From NCBI GenBank assembly GCA_025455065.1, contig JALONG010000023.1, forward strand, positions 1 to 64,000: a DNA stretch of 64,000 bases, given 5' to 3'. Of the stretch, positions 27,755-38,100 are shown one piece after another. How positions within the stretch are numbered: position 1 is the first letter of the stretch; each line of letters begins with the position of its first letter. The notes beneath the pieces are model-generated. The model ran no database searches and had not been told where the DNA came from. It saw only the letters and a program-made list of their open reading frames with translations. Source of the DNA: Candidatus Kapaibacterium sp. Lineage in GTDB: Bacteria; Bacteroidota; Ignavibacteria; Kapaibacteriales; UBA4661. A program made the translations under genes and the position numbers.

Positions 27755-30115
27755 AAACCACGTCCGCATCATGCCTTTGCCTTTCACCTCCATCTCTCCG
27801 CGCTCCTCGAAGATAAATGTATCCTTGAGAGCTAAAAATACCTCTTCCGAGACGTGTATTTTTCCCGCTTCTCCTTGTGATTCCATGCGGCTTGCTGTGT
27901 TCACCGTGTCGCCCCAAAGGTCGTAGCTGAATTTGCTCGTGCCGATAACGCCTGCAATGACCGAACCAGTATGAATGCCAATGCGCACACGATTTCCCAT
28001 CAATTCCTGTATATCCAATGCTGCTCGCGCAATAGCTTCGGTATGGTCTGAGCGTTTAGTAGGTACACCGCTTGCCGCCAAGTAAGCATCACCAATGGTC
28101 TTGATTTTTTCTAAGTTGTATTTGACCATAATAGCATCGAATTTTGAAAACATTCCGTCCAGCATCGTTACAACATCGTGAGCATTGACACTTTGGGAAA
28201 ACGTTGTGAAACCGACCACATCCACAAACATCACGCTCACGCTCTGGTAGTAATCGGCAATCAGCGATTGGTCGTGCTTCATGCGCTCGGCAATAATTGG
28301 CGGAAGGATATTAAGCAGAAGCCGTTCTGACTTTTCGCGCTCCAATGCCAATGCTTCGCGCTGCTGCTGGATTTCCTCAAACGCTTGTACATTCTGCATT
28401 GCCGTTGCGATATGAGAACTGATAGCCCGTAAAAACTCAACCTTACTGGGCGAATAGCTGTTTTTGTGAAGGCTTTGTACACTAAAAACGCCAAGCACAA
28501 TGTCATTGGAAATGAGTGGCATATAGACCAGTGATTGCGGCTTTGTACCAACCAAAATAGGGATGTCGTGGTCATTGATAACGATTTCCTTGCGCTGTCG
28601 GACGCACTGCACCGCCGGACGCGCTTCATCGCTCATCTGGACGGAGGGTGGCGGCAAAAAATCACCATTTTCAATCAGATAGCGAAACTCAATACGCTCT
28701 TCCTGTGGCAAATAGATACCAATATTAAAAATCGGTGCATCCATCAGTTGATTCACTTCGTGGTGAATTTTCAGAACGACCTCCTGAAAAACCAGACTTC
28801 CCGCAAGGTCAGCTCCGATACGGCTCATGGCTTGAAGGCGCATATTATCACGCTTTTGAGAACGATTCGACCGCACCAACACCACACCAAAAGCAAGCGT
28901 AAATACAAACGCCAGTGAAATAGCGATAATTGCGCTCGTTTGCTGCTTCTCAATAAGCGCCTGCTTTTCTCGCTCTTTTTGGAGAAGGAGTATTGCTTTA
29001 TCTTTTTTATCGGTGAGGTACTTTGTTTCGCGGTACGCGGCTTTTTTAGCGTTATCGTCGCTAACAAGCGAGTCCCGAAGAGCAATGAAGCGTTTATAGG
29101 TATTGAAAGCACGAGCGTTATCACCTTGTGCAGAATACGCTGCGCTAAGAGCCTCCAAAGCATCACGTCTATAGGGAAGAGACCCTATGCTGTCGGCGCT
29201 CGTGAGGGCTATTGTTCCATACCGGATAGCCTTTTCGAGTGAACCTTGGGCTGTGTAGAGGAGGCAATAAATTCTGTACGTGTAAGCAGTCAGGTCTTTG
29301 CTCCCAAGCTCGGAAGCCATTTGCAAGGCTTTTGTCAAAGCGGTGTCTGCATCGGAGAATTTTCGCATATAGGTATAACATTCACCGATATTGGTGAGTG
29401 TCATTGCCAAGCCAATAGTATTGTGAAAATGCTCGTGAACAAACGCGGAGCGGTGGAAATAAGCGATGGCTGAATCGTACTGCCGCAATCGCATATACGC
29501 ATCGCCGATGTTATTCAAGGGAGCAGCAGTGCGCAAGGTATCCCGAAGTGCTTCCGCAATAGCGATTCCTTTGCGTAAATACTCGCGTCCACGGGCATAG
29601 TTGCCTACTTCGTTGTAAATGATGCCGATGAGATTCAATGTCCCGACCATGCTAATATCGCCTTCTTCTTGCAAGGGTAAAATTTTGAAACAACGCTCTA
29701 AAGCCATATCATAATCCCCTTGCCGCCACTCCGCCAGTCCAATAGTCAGCAAAGCGCGACTTTGTCCTTTTTTGTCATTAATGCTTTGCGCCAGCGCAAG
29801 TGCTTGCTCTGCATGATCGGTAGCTTGGGAATATGCCCCTTGATCAAGGTGCGAAAAAGCAATCGCATTCATCGCTTGCACTAATCCGGGCTTGTCGCCA
29901 AGCTGTTCAGCAAGTGTTTTTGCCCGTTCACCAGTAGCACGTGTTTGAGCGGGATTGCCACGCTGCTCTTGTGCGAGGCGATTGAGAAGGCGAACTTTGC
30001 TTGTGTCGTCCTTGGCTGTTGGGAGTATTGTTTGGAGAGAATCTATCGTGCGGGTCTGCGCAGAAAGCGGCACAATACCGAAGAGTACCAGCAATATCAA
30101 CAAACAAAGGGGCAT
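27734..30115 (-). CDS. TPR-GAF adenylate cyclase, class III
   Basis: 793 residues. A signal peptide (ending LSAQ) is followed by periplasmic TPR repeats (about 30-365), a transmembrane helix (about 395-420), a GAF domain (about 440-590) and a cyclase domain (about 615-790). The catalytic set is FVDVVGFT, EKIKTIGDAYL, LWGDTVNTASRM: both metal Asp, purine Lys/Asp and Asn/Arg. This is the same front end as the histidine kinase at 19555, with cyclase output instead of kinase. The gene overlaps the convergent nuclease-like gene by 21 nt. Confidence 0.9.
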   Translation of the reverse strand: MPLCLLILLVLFGIVPLSAQTRTIDSLQTILPTAKDDTSKVRLLNRLAQEQRGNPAQTRATGERAKTLAEQLGDKPGLVQAMNAIAFSHLDQGAYSQATDHAEQALALAQSINDKKGQSRALLTIGLAEWRQGDYDMALERCFKILPLQEEGDISMVGTLNLIGIIYNEVGNYARGREYLRKGIAIAEALRDTLRTAAPLNNIGDAYMRLRQYDSAIAYFHRSAFVHEHFHNTIGLAMTLTNIGECYTYMRKFSDADTALTKALQMASELGSKDLTAYTYRIYCLLYTAQGSLEKAIRYGTIALTSADSIGSLPYRRDALEALSAAYSAQGDNARAFNTYKRFIALRDSLVSDDNAKKAAYRETKYLTDKKDKAILLLQKEREKQALIEKQQTSAIIAISLAFVFTLAFGVVLVRSNRSQKRDNMRLQAMSRIGADLAGSLVFQEVVLKIHHEVNQLMDAPIFNIGIYLPQEERIEFRYLIENGDFLPPPSVQMSDEARPAVQCVRQRKEIVINDHDIPILVGTKPQSLVYMPLISNDIVLGVFSVQSLHKNSYSPSKVEFLRAISSHIATAMQNVQAFEEIQQQREALALEREKSERLLLNILPPIIAERMKHDQSLIADYYQSVSVMFVDVVGFTTFSQSVNAHDVVTMLDGMFSKFDAIMVKYNLEKIKTIGDAYLAASGVPTKRSDHTEAIARAALDIQELMGNRVRIGIHTGSVIAGVIGTSKFSYDLWGDTVNTASRMESQGEAGKIHVSEEVFLALKDTFIFEERGEMEVKGKGMMRTWFLLGSKI

Positions 30116-30151
30116 TGGAATTGGAGAATATTGATGAGACTATTTTTTTTG

Positions 30152-30159
30152 TAATTTAG
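30152..30159 (+). promoter_or_regulatory. Possible -7 promoter element shared by the two nuclease-like genes
   Basis: TTTTTTGTAATTTAGCGAAAAG (element at 30152-30159) closely matches TTTTTTCGTAATTTAGTGAAAAAG at 27053-27076. Each lies about 40-50 nt before its paralogous nuclease-like gene. TAATTTAG approximates the Bacteroidota -7 box TAnnTTTG; here a TTG lies 18 nt upstream. Confidence 0.4.
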
Positions 30160-30201
30160 CGAAAAGTACACTACTGAACTACAACGACGGACATTATCAT
30201 C

Positions 30202-30840
30202 ATGAAATCCTTTGAACGCTGGACGATAGACGAGGTGGAGCGTGAGTTTCATCTCACGGAACAGAGGCAGCACCCGAAACTTCTTGCATGGCTGGAGAGC
30301 GCACCAAAACTCACACCAGAGGAGATTGTCGCAATAGAGCCATACCGTGCGCTGTTGGAGGAAAATGCCTATTTTTGGAATGAGGAGGAACTTAAAATAC
30401 GCTGTATCGGACCACTCTTGGAGCAGGTAAAATTCGATAATCACCGCTATAAATCATTTTTTGAACGCTCCTTGAAAGCAATGGTGAATGGTGAAACCTT
30501 GAGCGGAATCGTTGATTTTATGGTTGCTTCCGGGAAGGGTGTCCCACAAGAACCATACTTTTTTTTGCAGGAATACAAGCCACAACGCGGGCGAGTAGGC
30601 GACCCGTTAGCACAGGTACTTGTGGCAATGGTTGCCGCTACGTCGCTCAATTCCTCATTACCTCACACACTCTATGGCGGCTATGTTATCGGGCGGCAGT
30701 GGTTTTTTCTGATTCTCTCTGGCGATTCATATTCCATCAGCAAGGGCTTTGATGCTTCGCAGAATGATGTTTTCCAGATTGTTGCTATTCTCAAACGAGC
30801 AAAAGAGTATATTGAGGAAATACTTGCGGCACGGCATTAA
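30202..30840 (+). CDS. PD-(D/E)XK nuclease-like protein, copy 2
   Basis: 212 residues, clearly paralogous to the protein at 27104 across its full length. The same core is retained: FWNEEELK, SGIVDFMVASGK, YFFLQEYKPQR, DPLAQVLVAM, YGGYVIGRQWFF. The stop codon overlaps by 4 nt the stop of the next TPR-cyclase on the opposite strand, repeating the tail-to-tail arrangement of copy 1. Function unknown; a DNA-cleaving or structural nuclease fold is inferred. Confidence 0.75.
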   Translation: MKSFERWTIDEVEREFHLTEQRQHPKLLAWLESAPKLTPEEIVAIEPYRALLEENAYFWNEEELKIRCIGPLLEQVKFDNHRYKSFFERSLKAMVNGETLSGIVDFMVASGKGVPQEPYFFLQEYKPQRGRVGDPLAQVLVAMVAATSLNSSLPHTLYGGYVIGRQWFFLILSGDSYSISKGFDASQNDVFQIVAILKRAKEYIEEILAARH

Positions 30841-32699
30841 ACCTCTGCTTTGAGGAGAAACCACGTCCGCATCGTGCCTTTGCCCTTGATCTCCAATTCT
30901 CCACGCTCCTCAAACACAAACTTCTCTTTCAAGGCATCAAACACTTCTTCGGAAACGTGTATCTTTCCCGCCTCGCCGTGTGATTCCATGCGGCTTGCCG
31001 TATTCACGGTGTCGCCCCAAAGGTCGTAGGAGAATTTCTTTTTACCGATGACCCCAGCGACGACTGCTCCTGTATGCAAGCCGATTCTCACGCGGATATT
31101 CGTTCCCATAATGCTTCCAAAGCGGTCAATGGCATCGCGCATTTCGATTGCCATGCTTGCAACTGCAATAGCATGGTCTTCGCGGGGCATAGGAATGCCG
31201 CCTACGACCATGTAACAATCGCCAATCGTCTTGATTTTTTCCAAGCCATACTTTTCTGCGAGAGCATCAAAATCGGAAAAAATTGCATCCAGCATCTGCA
31301 CAAGTTCTTCGGGAGACGTGCTGGCGGAAAGCTGCGTAAACCCAACAATATCGGCAAACAGCACCGTAACATTCTCGAAACTGTCGGCAATCGTTTGTGC
31401 GCCTTGTTTTAAGCGCTCCGCAATCGGTACGGGCAGTACATTCAGCAGCAATCGTTCTGAATCTTCGTGCATTTTGGCAATAACCAGATTTTTTTCTTCC
31501 AAAACTGCATTGGCAATTTCAATTTCCGTTGCTTGTTCGTCTAAAATCGCCATTTGGCGCTGAATTTCGGCATTTGCTTCGGCGAGTTCTTTGTTCTTTT
31601 TTCGTTCCAACACATTTTCGCGCTCGGCTTTTTCGGTGGCAAGCGTGGTTTGAAGCTGCCTGAGCCGAGTTGCCGATTCATTATTCAGCACTTCTTCTTT
31701 AACGGCGTGATAGTGTTTGTAATGCTCAAAAGCCCGCAAAACCTCGCCTGCGCCTTCAAACGCCTGCGATAAGGCAAGATGAATTTCGTAGATTTTGGGT
31801 TTCGCATTGATGCTTGTTGCCATATCCAACGCCTCGTAAAGCATTGCCGTTGCTTGTTCAAAACTACCTTCGGCAGAATAGACCAAACCAAGATTGAGCA
31901 AACTCGTGATGACGCTGGAGGGATTGTTACTGTTTTGTCGTAATTGCAATGCCTCTTGGTGATGCGACTTTGCCGCAGCAAGATTACCGAGATGAAAATA
32001 CACCAATCCCATATCATTCAGCGAGCGCGAGATTCCTAGCGTATTGCCGGATTCTTTATGCAGCAACAGGGCATTGGTGCTGTATTCTAACGATTCTTCG
32101 TAAGAGCCGATAGAATCAAGCGCCAGAGCTAATCCATTCATCACTCGTGCAACGCCGATAGTGTTACCTGATTTTTGAAATATCGTCATAGCCTTGTCAA
32201 AGTACGCAACGGCTTGGTCAATATCGCCAATGCTTTGGTGAATACCGCCCATGATATTCCATCCCCAACCCGCAAACTCAGCGTCATCACTTGTTTCCAG
32301 CGTTTTCATTCCAGCCATTGCGTAAGAAAGCGCTTGGTCATAATTGCCCATAGACCAATGTACCGAACCCATGAGCAATCGCGCTCTGCCTTTGCCGAGG
32401 TCGTCGTCAAGTTCTTCGTAGTTGTAGAGCGCTTTTAGTGCGTAAGAAATCGCTTCATCATGCTGGGCGAGCAAAAAATGACAATAGCCAAGCGTGAGGG
32501 AGGATTTTGCTATCCCGGCTTGATAAGATGCGGCTTCCGAGCGTTCAAGAGCATCCTTGGCAAATATATAGCCTTGCTTTGTATCACGAAATCGCAGCAA
32601 AAATCCCATTTCGTTCAAAATATCAATTTGCTCTATGCTGTCGGAAGCCTCATCAAATCGTGCTTTGAGCGGTGCAAGAAGTTCTTCGGTTGGTATCAT
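30837..32699 (-). CDS. Cytosolic TPR adenylate cyclase, class III
   Basis: 620 residues from the ATG at 32699 (MIPTEELL); a longer frame to 32846 would overlap the upstream dehydratase gene and adds a low-complexity Cys/Arg segment, so it is rejected. There is no signal peptide or membrane helix: TPR repeats occupy about residues 15-345, a coiled coil about 350-430, and the cyclase domain about 440-615. Catalytic residues are intact (FADIVGFT, EKIKTIGDCYM, LWGDTVNTASRM). Unlike its four neighbours it should be soluble, sensing an intracellular partner through the TPRs. Confidence 0.9.
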   Translation of the reverse strand: MIPTEELLAPLKARFDEASDSIEQIDILNEMGFLLRFRDTKQGYIFAKDALERSEAASYQAGIAKSSLTLGYCHFLLAQHDEAISYALKALYNYEELDDDLGKGRARLLMGSVHWSMGNYDQALSYAMAGMKTLETSDDAEFAGWGWNIMGGIHQSIGDIDQAVAYFDKAMTIFQKSGNTIGVARVMNGLALALDSIGSYEESLEYSTNALLLHKESGNTLGISRSLNDMGLVYFHLGNLAAAKSHHQEALQLRQNSNNPSSVITSLLNLGLVYSAEGSFEQATAMLYEALDMATSINAKPKIYEIHLALSQAFEGAGEVLRAFEHYKHYHAVKEEVLNNESATRLRQLQTTLATEKAERENVLERKKNKELAEANAEIQRQMAILDEQATEIEIANAVLEEKNLVIAKMHEDSERLLLNVLPVPIAERLKQGAQTIADSFENVTVLFADIVGFTQLSASTSPEELVQMLDAIFSDFDALAEKYGLEKIKTIGDCYMVVGGIPMPREDHAIAVASMAIEMRDAIDRFGSIMGTNIRVRIGLHTGAVVAGVIGKKKFSYDLWGDTVNTASRMESHGEAGKIHVSEEVFDALKEKFVFEERGELEIKGKGTMRTWFLLKAEV

Positions 32700-32731
32700 A
32701 ACGTGAAATGGTGAAAAATTTACCGAAACAT

Positions 32732-33700
32732 TTACTGCCACGGAAGCCTGTCTAAATCTACGTTCCCGCCTGTTAGAATCACACCGACACGTTTCCCGTG
32801 AACATTCAGTTTTTTCTCCAACAGCACAGCAACAGGCACGGCACAAGACGGTTCAATGATTATTTTTAGCACTTCCCACACTTTGCGCATCGCTTTCACA
32901 ATTGATTCTTCGCTGACGGTATGAATTGCCGAAACCCGCTCACGAATAATCGGAAAGGTAAGCGTTCCAAGCGAGGTGCGAAGACCATCGCAGATAGTTG
33001 TGGGCGGAGTAACGGCAGGATACATCGTGCCGTCGCGGTGTGACCGAAAAGCATCATCGGCTTCTTCGGGTTCGCAGCCAATGACCTGAATGTGAGGATT
33101 GATGCTGGTTGCAGAGAGAGCCGTTCCCGCAAGCAAGCCGCCTCCGCTCACGGGTGCAAGTATGAAATCCAGATTTGGTGCGTCTTCCAAGACTTCTTTT
33201 GCGCAGGTTGCTTGCCCGGCAATAACGCGAAGGTCGTTGTAGGGATGCACAAAGGTTGCGTGTGTGCGCTGCATAACTTCCGCCGCAGCATTTTCGCGGT
33301 CTGCTTGGGTGTTACCGCAGTAAATAATTTCTCCGCCATATGCCATGACGGCATTCTTCTTGATTTGGGGCGAGTTTTCGGGCATGACGATAAATGCCGG
33401 AACGCCTCGCGTTTTTGCTGCCAGAGCAACTGCCGCAGCATGATTGCCGGAAGAGTGCGTAACTATGCCGCGTGCAGCCTCTTCATCGGTCAGCGAAAAA
33501 ACGGTATTAAAAGCGCCACGTGCTTTGAACGCCGCTACTTTCTGAAAGTTCTCGCATTTGAAGTAGAGTTCTCCGCCTGTCCATTCGTTAAAGAGGCGAC
33601 TTGTCAAAAGTGGTGTGCGGTGGATATAGGGTTTGATGCGCTCGTGAGCAGCTTGGATGTCTTGGAATGTAGGTTGCATCAGTGTTACAGAGTCATTCAT
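32732..33700 (-). CDS. PLP-dependent threonine/serine dehydratase or serine racemase-like enzyme
   Basis: 322 residues of the fold-type II PLP family. The lysine that binds PLP lies in AAFKARGA, the phosphate-binding Ser/Asn region in THSSGNHAAAVA, and the glycine loop in PVSGGGLLAG. At this length, without a C-terminal ACT regulatory domain, it resembles serine racemase, threo-3-hydroxyaspartate ammonia-lyase or catabolic threonine dehydratase rather than feedback-regulated IlvA. Reaction: deamination or racemisation of a beta-hydroxy amino acid. Exact substrate cannot be read from sequence. It lies 32 nt upstream of the TPR-cyclase start on the same strand. Confidence 0.85.
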   Translation of the reverse strand: MNDSVTLMQPTFQDIQAAHERIKPYIHRTPLLTSRLFNEWTGGELYFKCENFQKVAAFKARGAFNTVFSLTDEEAARGIVTHSSGNHAAAVALAAKTRGVPAFIVMPENSPQIKKNAVMAYGGEIIYCGNTQADRENAAAEVMQRTHATFVHPYNDLRVIAGQATCAKEVLEDAPNLDFILAPVSGGGLLAGTALSATSINPHIQVIGCEPEEADDAFRSHRDGTMYPAVTPPTTICDGLRTSLGTLTFPIIRERVSAIHTVSEESIVKAMRKVWEVLKIIIEPSCAVPVAVLLEKKLNVHGKRVGVILTGGNVDLDRLPWQ

Positions 33701-33803
33701 GGAAAATTGTTGTTACGGAAGTGAGTAAAATACAACTTTGCGCGGTCTTGAGAAAATTTCGTAAGTTATTCCTCGAAAACAACCACATTTCAAAAGGATT
33801 ACC

Positions 33804-34433
33804 ATGTCAATACTGCAAGCAAAAAAGCCTCAACGCCGCATTCCATCGGACTTCGTAACCCGCAATGGTACGATGCGCTTGGTGCGGTCTCGGTATGAGG
33901 GGAAGAAGATTTCGCTGGAAGATTTTCTTGCATGGGAGCCGCCGACCGATGGGCGTAAATACGAGTGGAATCAAGGTGTTATCGAAACAAATGAGGCTTC
34001 TATAACATTCAAAGAAACAATCATTGCAGAAAATATCATCTTTGCCTTTGACCAAACCATCTATCGGCAGCAAAGAGATGTGCTTTTATCGGAGGTGAAT
34101 ATTGAACTTTTCGGCGGCGCAAAAATTCGTCGCTCCGACATTGCCTACATTTCTTCTGTGCAGCGCAATGAGGCAAAAATTGGCGGCAAGCCTATTCCGA
34201 GTTTTGTAATTGAAATTGTTTCGACGCATGATAAGGTCAATGGCATCAAAGAGAAACTCCGCGATTATTTTGCTGCCGGAGTGCAGGTGGTTTGGTATGT
34301 TTACCCGAATTATGAAGAGGTTGAGGTCTATACCGCCCCGGGAAATATCGCTGTTTGCAAAGGGGAAATGCGGTGTTCTGCTGCTCCTGCGTTGCCGGAA
34401 TTTTCGATGAAAGCAAGCGACGTGTTTGCGTAG
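33804..34433 (+). CDS. Uma2 family (DUF820) PD-(D/E)XK endonuclease-like protein
   Basis: 209 residues. N-terminal LEDFLAWEPPTDGRKYEWNQGVIE is the typical Uma2 opening, followed by EVNIELFGGAKIRRSDIAYI and PSFVIEIVST and a C-terminal GVQVVWYVYPNYEEVEVY, with acidic nuclease-fold positions (D...E). Role unknown, as for the family member at 13613. It converges on the redoxin gene. Confidence 0.85.
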   Translation: MSILQAKKPQRRIPSDFVTRNGTMRLVRSRYEGKKISLEDFLAWEPPTDGRKYEWNQGVIETNEASITFKETIIAENIIFAFDQTIYRQQRDVLLSEVNIELFGGAKIRRSDIAYISSVQRNEAKIGGKPIPSFVIEIVSTHDKVNGIKEKLRDYFAAGVQVVWYVYPNYEEVEVYTAPGNIAVCKGEMRCSAAPALPEFSMKASDVFA

Positions 34434-34486
34434 CCCTATCGGAAACTGGTGTTTTCATGGAGAATAGAAAACAAGGATTGATGAGC

Positions 34487-35053
34487 TTAGGAATGTTTTT
34501 TCCATTTGATATTGCAACCAACGCTTGGTTTTTGTCCGTCTTCAGCAACACTTTCGCCCTTCAAAACCGCATCTAGCGCGGCTCTCAAGTCTTTTCCTGT
34601 AACTTCAACGCCATTTCCGGGACGCGCATCGTCCAACTGCCCGCGATAGACACACTTCAAATCCCAATCAAAAACAAAAAAATCCGGCGTACACGCTGCA
34701 CCGTAAGCCCGCGCTACATCTTGCGTTTCGTCGTAGCAGTAGGGGAAAGGATAGCCTTCTTCTAAGGCGTGATATTTCATTTTGTCGGGCGCATCATCGG
34801 GGTAAGCACTGACATCGTTAGAACTGATGCCCACAAACAAGCATCCATGCGGGGTATAGTCCTTTGCAATCCGCACGAGTTCTTGATTAACAAGCTGCAC
34901 GTAGGGGCAATGATTGCAGATGAACATCACAATAGTCGCCTTTACGCCGCGCGCATCCTGAAGCGAAACGGGTTTGCCATAGACTACTTCGGGAAGCGTG
35001 AAATCGGGTGCTGGTGTGCCGAGAGGAATCATGGTGGAGGGAGTTGCTGCCAT
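34487..35053 (-). CDS. Thioredoxin-like redoxin (AhpC/TSA-type, CxxC)
   Basis: 188 residues from the ATG at 35053; a longer frame to 35125 adds 24 residues of low plausibility. The thioredoxin-fold redoxin contains the motif CNHC (Cys46, Cys49) in FICNHCPYV, and the family hallmark C-terminus VGCNIKWK. APDFTLPEV opens the fold. It has no obvious signal peptide, so a cytosolic thiol-disulfide reductase or peroxide-related role is inferred. The region 35054-35160, between it and the next gene, holds no gene I can support. Confidence 0.85.
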   Translation of the reverse strand: MAATPSTMIPLGTPAPDFTLPEVVYGKPVSLQDARGVKATIVMFICNHCPYVQLVNQELVRIAKDYTPHGCLFVGISSNDVSAYPDDAPDKMKYHALEEGYPFPYCYDETQDVARAYGAACTPDFFVFDWDLKCVYRGQLDDARPGNGVEVTGKDLRAALDAVLKGESVAEDGQKPSVGCNIKWKKHS

Positions 35054-35164
35054 AATATTTCTTGAGAGTAATGTTACGATAATGAGTTCGGGAAAGCCCA
35101 CGTGCTTTAGCCGTAGGATTGTCAATTGGGATGGATGAGCCGGACAAGCGGGCTGGCGGCTGTA

Positions 35165-38100
35165 TTACTTCAGAATATCCACACGCCCTGTAATGGTCTC
35201 GTGTGGGGCAAGCAGCATTAGACGGTACGTTCCTGCCACGAGACTTGACAAAAAGACCGTTTCTTGATGTATTTCTCCCGTTGTGCGCCATCCAAGTTCT
35301 ACACGTTTGACGGTGCGCCCTGCCATATCGGACAGGAGCAGTATGACTGGCACCGCTTTTTCTGAAGAGCGCGAAAGTGTATAGTTCAATTCCATGAAGT
35401 CGGTCGTTGGATTTGGTATAACTCGTGCCGTTAGTGCGGTCTGCGTTGTGCGTGGTGGTGCAAAAACCGTCAAAAACTCTACTCGTGCGGTGTCTTGTGT
35501 CCAACGTATTCCTGCCGCGCTTTCCAGCCAAAGCGTGGGCTGTGCAATGCGGAAGGTGTTTGTCGTTGCCACGCCGAGCGTTGCCAAAAGCTGTACTTCA
35601 GCAAGAAGCAATTCCCGTGTGGTGTTGGTGTCCACGCGCTCTATGACAAGGCTTGTGAACGGTGTGGTACGCGGCGTTTGTGGCATTGTCTCAAGACGTG
35701 CTTTCGTAGCGGGTGTAGTGCGTAGCCCTAACACGGTGAGGTTGTTGGTATCAAGTTTGAAGGTGGTGCGAAGGTTTTTCAGAAAACGACCAATAATGCG
35801 GGGATGTAGGCGCGACGGCGCATTCAGGCGCGTGTCTTTCAGCCAAATCTGCACCCGTGCCGTATCGCGGACGAGCAAGGGCTGGCGCGGTGTGAGAAGG
35901 CGGAGTTCGAGTGTGGTTTCAGCATCGGCGGGCAGCGTCAAAGGAACAACACTGCCACTCACCAGCACCGTTGCTTGTGTGGAGAATGCTGCCGTACCGC
36001 TCAGATGCGTTATTGCGGCATTGCTGAACGTCCGAACAAGCGACGAATCCATACGCACTGCTATACGCTGCATCACGCTTCCGGTGCCGCTTGTGGCGAG
36101 GGTAAAGCTGCGAACCCACGTATTGGTTGCGGGATTGAGAAGCAAGAAACCGTCTGGGGCAGTAACGACGACATTTGCAGGAAGATTGCTTCCCGTGAGA
36201 ACATATTCCCGTGTACCGACCGAATCTCCCTGCACGATGCTTGCAAAGGCGAGACTTTCCGGCGCGGCTTGGAGCAGGGGCATAGGCAGCACTTCTCCTC
36301 TTATGCGCACCAATGCTTGTGCCAAACCGCTTTCGTGCTGCACGAGTGAGGAAATCGCCCCAAGCCTTGTAGAATCTATGCGCACGGTGAGTGTGGTGCG
36401 AAGATTGGCGGAAAATGGAGCAGGCGTGATGGGAAAGCGAATCGTGCTTTGCCAAGAATTGCTGACGGAATCAAAGATTTGTGTGCCAAGGGGAGCAGTG
36501 ATGATGAGCGTGTCGGTGAGGTTTGTGCCGACAAGCGTGTATTTGCGCTCGGTTGGGAGGGTAAAGGGCGGGGGATTGCCAAGCCGAAGCGTTCCAAAAA
36601 AGAGCGAATCCGGCAGGGCGACGAGCTGCGGAGCCTCGCGGACAAGACCGCTTACCTGCACTCGTGCCGAGAGGGTATCGCTCACAACGCTGATAAATGC
36701 TGGTGTTCCTGTATTTCCAATTCTTCCCAATAGCCCCAAGCGTGAAGAATCCAAGCGTACCGAGATTTGCTGTTCTATATTGCCCGTGCTGCTGCGTGTG
36801 AGAGTGAGCGTTTGCGTCCATGTCCCGGTAGTAGGATTGAGCAATAATGCGCCATTCGGGGCGGTAATACTCACCGAAGCAGGGAGGTTCACGCCCGTTA
36901 CGGTGAAGGTTGTGAGCGTTGTTCTTGCATTCAGAATGATATTTCCAAGCGAGATTTGTTGCGGGTTCGCTGTCAAGCTGGTGGGCGGGGGCAGCACCTC
37001 GCCGTTTACTCCTACTTGTGCAGAAGTTGTGCCGCTCATAAGGTTGATAAATGCAGGTGATCCTGTTGCTCCGATTCTTCCGACTAACCCAGCACGAGAA
37101 GAATCCAACCGCACCGCCACGTTTTGCTCTACGCTGCCATCAGCGTTTATCGGAAGAGAAAAAGATTGCCCCCATGTTTCGGTTGCCGGGTTAAACAAGA
37201 GAACGCCTGAAGGAGCGGTAATGCTAACGGGCGAGGACAGATTCTCACCTATCACCGTGAAGGTCGCGCCTGTGGTAGAGCCGTTGAACGGAGTGCTTCC
37301 AAGGGAGATTTCTTCGGGGTTGGCGATAAGTTCAGGTGTTACAGGGGGAATTGTTGCACGAAAAACACCGCCTGCAAAAGTTCCCGCAAAAAGTGTCGTG
37401 TCAATCACCGCTAAAGAGCGAACATCTGGATGCGTCAAGCCTCTATTGACTGCTGTCCATGTCCTTCCCTTGTTCACGGAGCGAAAAACACCACCTCTAC
37501 GAGTTCCCACAAAAAGTATGTTGTTGGTCATAAGAAGGGAATGTACATCCTCATTTGTCAAGCCGATATTAACAGCAGTCCATGATGCGCCATTGTCTGT
37601 AGAGCGAAAAACCCCGCCGTTGTTGGTTCCGGCAAACAGCGTGCTGCTGCCACTTACACAAAGGGAAAAAATTCTGGCGTTTGGTAACCCCGCAGCAGTC
37701 CATGATGCGCCATTGTCCAAAGAACGAAAAACACCACCTCCATCGTATCCGTCAAAACCGGCAAATAATGTATTTCCGATACGGGCAAAAGAAGAGAGTG
37801 TTCTCGTAAGTATAGCTCCCCCCCCAGATACAGCAATAGTGTTCGCTCCGGGCAAACCGGTAGCATTCAAGTCATTCCATATCATGCCGCTATCGGTGGA
37901 GCGAAAGATTCTGCCTCGTTCTGTTGCCGCAAGGACTGTGGAACCTATGACGAGGAAAGAACGGATACCACCAGTATATGTCCAATTCCCTGATAGAGCA
38001 GTGGAAGACCACGATGCGCCACTATCCACAGAACGTAGCACGGTATTTTTAAAACCAGCAAGAACTGTATTAGAGTCTATCGCAATTATAGCGAGAGATG

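Noticed and set aside
35085-35160. A GCTTTAGCC-containing stretch near the redoxin start that resembles REP-type sequences.
   Set aside because: No convincing inverted repeat or second copy was found in the window.
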